Shown here piece by piece: positions 58,357 through 64,000 of a stretch of DNA of 64,000 nucleotides. This stretch comes from Carnegiea gigantea. Taxonomy: Eukaryota > Streptophyta > Magnoliopsida > Caryophyllales > Cactaceae. The notes below the pieces were generated by a model, which made no database searches, was not told where the DNA came from, and saw nothing but the letters and a program-made list of their open reading frames with translations. The translations under genes were made by a program, and so were the position numbers. The stretch covers positions 82,501 to 146,500 of the forward strand of contig JAKOGI010000443.1 of the NCBI GenBank assembly GCA_029747015.1, in the 5' to 3' direction. Position 1 is the stretch's first letter. Every line of letters starts with the position of its first letter.

Positions 58357-59463
58357 AATACCCCCACACCAAAGTTTTGCTCGTCCTTGAGGAAAACAAA
58401 ACTAAATAATCTAGAAAAGAAATTAAAAGCCTAACTCATTTTCGTAGGAATCACGGTTGCACTTAGCATATACAATAAGCCCTTTAAACCCCTAGATTAC
58501 CCTAGTGGACGAGTAAGGTCTCATGAGGGTTTACAGAAGATTTACCCACAAAATCTATAAAAAGAAAACAAAAATGAAAAATGAAAAATCTCTTTTTTTT
58601 TTTTAAATCTAATACGTACAAAACTAAGGAAAGACATATACACATTCTAATCAACTAAATCACCCACATAGCAAAGATCTTAGCATGCATATAAACAAAA
58701 TGTACCCATCAAGACTCTCTACCTCATGAATGACAGCGAAGCCCTAATGCTTCATCCCACTGTACATAGAGACTTTATATCCATCCCAGTGCTCGAGTGC
58801 AAGTGCATCATCATCCTAGGGCTCAGGTTTACCAAAATCAAACTCAATCCCACTTAACTGACATAAGTTACATTATTGACTTATCAACATAGGAAGCAAG
58901 TTTTTCCAGTAGCAGTATTGCCTTAAAGGGTAACACCCAGTAGCGCATGCCTCAAAGGGTTACTTGTCATTCCAAATTTATTCCATTTCTTTTTTCAATT
59001 CTTTCTTTTTTTTCAGTTTTTCTTTTCCATTTTTTTCAATTTTTTTCTTTTCTTTTTTTCATTCAGTTTTTTTTTTCTTTTTTTTTTCAAAGTAATTGTG
59101 TCAAAAACAAGTGAGAGAGCTGATCATAGAAAACTAAGACCTTAAGATAATGAGGATGAAATAAATAGGGATTGGATCACACAGCAATAATGAACAAATG
59201 AGGTTAGAATTAGGGCTAAGAATGACACACCGAGGACAGAGATCTAACATGCACATCATGCGTATATACAGGCTAACAATCAAAGTACATGGGATTTAAG
59301 CTGATTAGAAAAGTACAAAGGTTCCCCAAAAATAAAACAAAATCTTTTTGGATTTTCAAAGATTTTTCAAAATTTTTTTCAATTTTTGTTTTCTTCAAAA
59401 ATTTTTTTTTTAAAAAATTTTTTCAAAGTTTCCTCACCCCTACACCAAAATCGCACAATGTCC
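58357..59463 (-). mobile_element. Partial internal region of second unit
   Basis: It repeats 52,967-54,068 (3' UTR and polypurine tract) at about 96% by eye. It stops at CACAATGTCC, inside the hairpin module. Everything upstream of that point in the second unit is deleted. Confidence 0.85.
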
Positions 59464-59806
59464 CCAGGGGAGGGGGTTTTTGGTTCGGGGGAGTCGAAAG
59501 AGCAGAGAGAGAGTGAAAGTGGAAGGGGGAAATAAGGACCGGGTCATGCGATTAGCGTGTGACCGGGTTTTATTTAATTTTTTTGTGTTGTTTTTTTTTT
59601 CCCCTCTTTTGGTTGGGGTTTAAATTCATTTGGCCCAGTTCTTTGATTTTCAGCATTCCTTCATCTTTTTCGCTTATTTTTACCTGAATTATTCAATACC
59701 CACAAGACGAAATAAAATAAAATAAAAGCCTAAAAATAACCATTATTTCGAACATAAATTAGGTACAAAGGTACTGTAAAAAAATAGCATATTTTTGATA
59801 CGAACA
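59464..59806 (-). mobile_element. LTR-C, truncated outer LTR
   Basis: The first 343 bp of a third LTR in element orientation (start TGTTCG at 59,806), matching 58,017-58,356. The rest of it is deleted at the junction with 59,463. Flanks of the whole compound (ATTGT / CTCTT) are not a target duplication. Confidence 0.85.
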
Positions 59807-60657
59807 CTCTTATTTAGGCATTATTCATTTATTGCTTGTAAAGCCTTTGGTTGCTTCAGACCCAGTCGTGGAATGCCTTTTTAACAATTAAATGTATCTA
59901 TATTGTTCGTGTTTCTATAGCACTGTAACGTCATGTTGGCATAGTACTCTATGGCCGTGACTGCATGTCATTACTCAAGTTATTTTGGTAATCCTTTCCT
60001 CACTAGTACAGCGTAATTAATGATGAACAATAATTTGTGCTATTTCCATCTGCCAGCAATTTTGAAGTTTATGTACCTACCCAAAATTTTCATTTACTGC
60101 AAAATGTGTTATTGATAGATGCCATCATGTTGAGTCATAAGATTGACTCCTTCATCTTGACATATTGTCCTTTCAAACACTAGATGAATAAAATTTTTCT
60201 TCTAGTACTGTTGACCCTTAATTTTATCATTTTACTCACATACGGATACTGTATAACTTTTCAAAAGCCGCTTTGGTAATCTTTTAGATTTCTTCACCTT
60301 TAGTACTTAATATTCGCTCTCAATTTGATAATATCATTCATTTACTTTACCATCATGACCATCATGAATAAACTGCATGTCTTGTATATGCAAGACACTT
60401 GTATGCCTTACCTCTTTCATTACGAATCTTCATCTTTTTATTCATTCAGCTTACATACCTGTCCTTTACAACCAATAAAGAAATATCTTTGCAAAAGTTC
60501 ATGGTATGGTTGCACCTCTTTACACTTTAGATCGTCCCTCTGTCTTTTAAATTTACTGAGACTAGTAAGCAGTTGAATGTGTTATCTTTTGTAAAGATGC
60601 CTCTATTAGTATTGCTAGAAACATATTCATTGGGCATTCAATCCATTTGATTGGCAG
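59807..60657 (+). other. Chromovirus-type internal region after nested insertion
   Basis: It continues the host element. No readable gag or protease motif was found until 60,658. Confidence 0.4.
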
Positions 60658-61260
60658 ACCTTGTTGTCATTATGGGGATGAACTGATTGTGTACTTTTAG
60701 AAGATGACTTGTAAAGATCTTAAGGCTAGTTTGAGAAATGTGGAAAGACTAGACATGTGTTTCTATGGACGAGAGAAGAAAAACCCTATTTCCTCTCTAA
60801 TTACACTGTGCAAGCAAGTGAGTTATCGTGTCAGTAATGCATTGAATATTAGTGATATGCCAACCACACTCGGTATATACATATCCATAATTACAGTTGT
60901 AATTTAGAGATGTTTATCTGAGGACTTTCAGACTGTTTTCCCTAAGAAACATTGATTTTCAGATCAACCTAGTTTCTATGCTCAACCCATTTTAGAGCCC
61001 CTATCATATGACCCCAGCAGAGTTCAAAAACTAAAGATTTAGTAGATGAGTTGTAAGAAGGGATTATTTGACCAAGTGTGTCCCGTGGAAACCTCAGTTT
61101 ATGTGAAGAAGAAGGCAGAACCTTATGGTGTGTATGTACAGAGTTGAACAAGATCACTATCAAAATACAAGTGCCGTATACTTGAACAAATGATTTATGG
61201 GATTAACTGCCAACAACAGAAGTCTTTTTCAGGAATGATTTGAGGTTCGGATATCACACC
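60658..61260 (+). pseudogene. Ty3/gypsy protease end and reverse transcriptase start
   Basis: Translated in shifting frames, DLVVIMGMN at 60,658 parallels the conserved DVILGMDWL at the protease end. Near 60,900, CLSEDFQTVFPKKH parallels the VxEFPDVFPE stretch. From 60,986 come PILEPLSYDPSRVQKLKI, YVKKKAEPYGVCTELNKITIK (near 61,095) and NDLRFGYHT (near 61,235), the start of a gypsy reverse transcriptase (usual forms: KKKDGS, DYRxLNKxTIKNKYPLP, DLRSGYHQ). The catalytic YVDD-type box is not found. It is heavily mutated, with several stops, so there is no activity. Confidence 0.7.
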
Positions 61261-62392
61261 TAAACCATGCAACAGTTTATCTTTTGCAAGAATGCCCTTT
61301 TATAGTAATTCTTGAAATTGTTGCTTGTCTCATCTTCAAAACTTGATACTATCCAATATTGTTTAATCTCCCTTGCATTTCAACCGATATTTCCTATTAG
61401 CGTGATCTTCCATGTCTTTGCAAACCCATTGTTAAATGTGCAATACATTTTTGTTCAACCTTATATGGTTGTCAACATCCAGTGCTCTCGACCTTCACCA
61501 TCTTTATTTCATATCATGAGTTGTAGTTCATTCCGTTGAGAGCTGATTCACACATCTACCTTACATCTCATTTATTCATAATGATAAGCTTGTATAACTT
61601 GTTCTGAATTCATAATGAATTCAACTCTCATTGGTGTGGGTGATTGCGATTGTCATAATCCCTTACTCTCTTTATTTTGAACTTCAACTCCCACACATAT
61701 ATCTTACATTCTGATAAATAAACTTCTGCATTCTCTATTTAATCTTATTGTTGTACTCGAATTGACTTCATATGAGTAAAGGCATGTTCCTATTGTAGCT
61801 TGCTCAATCTATTTATCTATCCATTACACTTTGCTTGTCCAATCCATTTGTCTATCTATTGCACTTTGCTTATCAATCTATCTATCTATTTATTGCACAT
61901 TGCTTGTCCCATCTATCTATTGCACTTATCTTGTTGCTTGTGGCTATAAAGTCATCTAGTTGAAGCTCAGTTGCTTGTCATCTTGTTTTCCATTCATCAG
62001 TTAAACCCGAGTATAACCATGCCATCTTCTCCTTGGTTGATTATTTATTGGGACCCTTTATGGTCCATATTTATAAACCACAATTCTTGTGGCATTATAT
62101 TTCAGAATTCATGATACACTTATGGTTATCTTTATTTTAACCACCCCATGATAATCTCTCCTTTATTAGCTTTTCTAGTCTCATTGTTCATTTCTTTTGT
62201 ATGCAATGATTTTTGGCTAAGAATTTCATCACTCTCATCCCTAACCATGGTCATTTCATTGCCTTATTGACCAGGAGTAGATCCTTGCGTAGTGATGAGG
62301 GGAGATCATGTGATGCATTAGGAATATCAGATGAGGACATTTTGATAAGGGCATAATCTCAAGCACTGTCTATTATATTGGAGTGAGCCAGA
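61261..62392 (+). other. Unreadable pol region
   Basis: It should hold the rest of reverse transcriptase, RNase H and most of integrase, but is far too short and shows no motif. A degenerate tandem repeat lies at 61,793-61,925. Confidence 0.4.
61793..61925. repeat. Degenerate tandem repeat with CTAT runs
   Basis: Three to four units of about 27-37 bases of the form TTGCACTTTGCTTGTCC plus ATCTATCTAT. Confidence 0.7.
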
Positions 62393-62900
62393 AGAAACAT
62401 TGAGTATAAGGTCAGAGCTAACCAAGCAAGCATTAAGAGGAAAATTCAAGTACATGTTGAGGTGATACAAGGTCGACAAAAGAGTTGTGCTGGCAAAACA
62501 AAGAAATAACCAAAGTCTCAGATGGGTTATGAAGTATTCAAAGGGCTTTTCTAGTCAAGGTAGTAAGAGACCGACTATCCAAGGACAATTAGGGACTAGT
62601 TTACATGGGGCCTTATGATTCATTGAAAGGTTAAATCCTGTGCCTTGTTGACTGCACCTACCTATTGAACCCGAACAAATATATAACGTGTTTTATAACT
62701 CGTAATATATCAGAGTACTTATCAGGGTATACAACAGTTTCATTAGTGGACAAGGTGATGAACTAGTAGTGAGCACCTCCTCACTAGTAACAAGGTTCTT
62801 TTTTTTTCGAAAGAGAATATCAATTTTGAATCAAAGTAATTGAGTTCATTGAGGCTATTGTGTGATAAGTATCCGGATCTACTACTGAAACATGGGATTA
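62393..62900 (+). pseudogene. Integrase C-terminus / chromodomain-region remnant
   Basis: HVEVIQGRQKS near 62,455 parallels the sHADxRR or SRQKSYAD stretch before the GKLxPRxxGPF block. YPDLLLKHG near 62,866 parallels the YPxLF at the end of chromodomains (usual form: ATWE..xxMRxxYPxLF). Everything between is broken. The position just upstream of the polypurine tract fits a chromovirus. The lineage call rests on this and on the LTR start. Confidence 0.5.
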
Positions 62901-63049
62901 AGCAGTTATACAATAGTAGACACCCTTAGTCGGAGTACATTGGAAATTATACCTCTTCAGAGGGAAGCAATAAGAACCAATGGCCCATGTGTTTTTAAAG
63001 CAGCATTGCATACATTTGGCAAGCATAAGTTTCGAGGACGAAACTCTTT

Positions 63050-63062
63050 AAGAGGGGAAGAC
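63050..63062 (+). other. Polypurine tract of chromovirus-type element
   Basis: AAGAGGGGAAGAC directly before TGTAATAACC. The preceding TTTCGAGGACGAAACTCT is the usual lead-in in this group. Confidence 0.85.
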
Positions 63063-64000
63063 TGTAATAACCGACCTAACCCATATTTATTTATTTAAAT
63101 CATATTTATTTATTAATTAATCATGTTTATTCATTTAATTTATCATTTTATGGATTTAATCACTCATTTATTTGTTTAACCAAATCATGTTTATTAATTC
63201 AATTACACTCAATTTATATATTTACGAATTACCTTATGTATTTAAATTTTTCGCTTTCATTTATCGTATTTAATCATCCCGGTTGGGGATATTTCATTTG
63301 GGTCCATTTGCAATTCAAGTTTCATTAATTGTTAATTCAAGTTTTGTTGATTAATTAAATATCGGGTGAATCGATAGTAGGCCTCGATAATTATGGTTTA
63401 AAAAATTATTATTATCATTATTATTATTATTATTATTAATTATTTTTTATAACCTTGCAAAATTTTAATTTTAGTTATGTAAACATTATCGTTACGAAGC
63501 GCTTTATTCCCGACCCAATTTTTGGCCCAACAAGTTTACATTTACCTAACTAATTACCATGATTAAGCTTAACCATGGTTAAAAAAATCACTTTTTGGAT
63601 AAAATTCAGCCAAGTTAATAGTCAAAAAAACAAAAAACTCAACACATCCTCTCTCCTCTTCTCACCCAGCCCCCCACCCTTTTGCTACTACTTTGGTTTT
63701 TTGGCCAGCCCGTTGCCTCCGACCCCACCCAACATCCTAGTACCACTACCACCATCCCCCACTCCTCAAAACAACCAAGCATCACCACCATCTCTACTTT
63801 TTTCAAGCTCAAAGTGAGTAATCTTGAACTTGATCTTTTGGTTTTGATTTTTATTTTAGTTTTGATTCTTGTTTTGATTTTGGATCATTGATCATGATGT
63901 TTTGATAAAAAATAAGAGTTATTTTGGTGTTGATCATGGTGGAGTTGAGCTTGAATCATGCTAGGGTTTAGGGATGATCATGTTCATGCAAGCTTAAGTT
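63063..64000 (+). mobile_element. 3' LTR of chromovirus-type element (cut by window end)
   Basis: 938 bp matching 47,111-48,150, a stretch of 1,040 bp in the 5' LTR. The shortfall comes from many deletions, often single bases in runs (for example ACCCGACCC becomes ACCGACC). The TATA box is lost (GATAAAAT). Confidence 0.9.

Noticed and set aside
1..64000. CRISPR array, prokaryotic operon, tRNA or rRNA genes, or an intact host gene.
   Set aside because: No regularly spaced repeats with unique spacers, no tRNA cloverleaf with A and B boxes that I could recognise, no rRNA stretches, and no long multi-exon gene with clean splice sites. Everything with motif support belongs to transposable elements.

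Overview
This is a plant nuclear window made almost entirely of nested, decayed transposable elements. I find no host protein-coding gene, no tRNA or rRNA gene and no CRISPR array. An angiosperm, most likely a eudicot, is indicated by Athila- and Tat-lineage Ty3/gypsy elements with tRNA-type primer sites, a CACTA (En/Spm) element with TNP2, DUF4216 and Transposase_24 parts, hAT miniature elements, and plant mobile domain (PMD) pseudogenes. The AT-rich sequence and four-deep nesting suggest pericentromeric or other heterochromatin. The species cannot be told from the sequence. Nearly every open frame is a fragment with stops or frameshifts.

Left part (1-28,946). The oldest layer is minus-strand Tat-lineage Ty3/gypsy sequence: an integrase remnant at 28,300-28,940, two sets of antisense extra-ORF remnants (PMD and DUF7745-like; copy A at 4,834-7,760 plus 19,804-20,330, copy B at 24,124-27,890), a tandem-repeat 3' UTR at 22,441-23,130, and an LTR at about 21,290-22,157. 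Copy A is interrupted twice. A gag-only LTR element (E1, plus strand, before position 1 to 4,833) sits at its left end. A hAT miniature element (7,761-19,803) sits inside it and is itself split by an Athila element (8,311-19,789, minus strand). The Athila gag is in turn split by two LTRs joined head to head (14,800-17,465).

Right part (28,947 onward). A CACTA transposon starts with its terminal repeat at 28,947, inside the Tat integrase, and continues past the window. It carries a TNP2/DUF4216 pseudogene (37,494-41,810) and a Transposase_24-type second gene (42,037-46,800). Insertions in it include a 3.3-kb piece of the same Tat extra-ORF family (copy C, 32,264-35,532) between two direct repeats of about 840 bp, two miniature elements (31,087-31,396; 40,219-40,970), a probable solo LTR (about 43,480-45,800), and a chromovirus-type LTR element with a 3.4-kb LTR (47,111 to beyond 64,000). 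A minus-strand compound gag-only element (51,656-59,806; three LTRs, the outermost truncated) is nested inside that element.

The most interesting signals are: an in-frame TAG between gag and a second ORF in two diverged gag-only elements; an identical 21-nt hairpin downstream of that frame in both; a hairpin plus G-run module that repeats the polypurine tract 0.8-1.7 kb upstream of the real one in three elements; an LTR pair fused at a palindromic primer-site spacer; and a hAT insertion whose target duplication copies a splice acceptor. Similarities and lineages were judged by eye.
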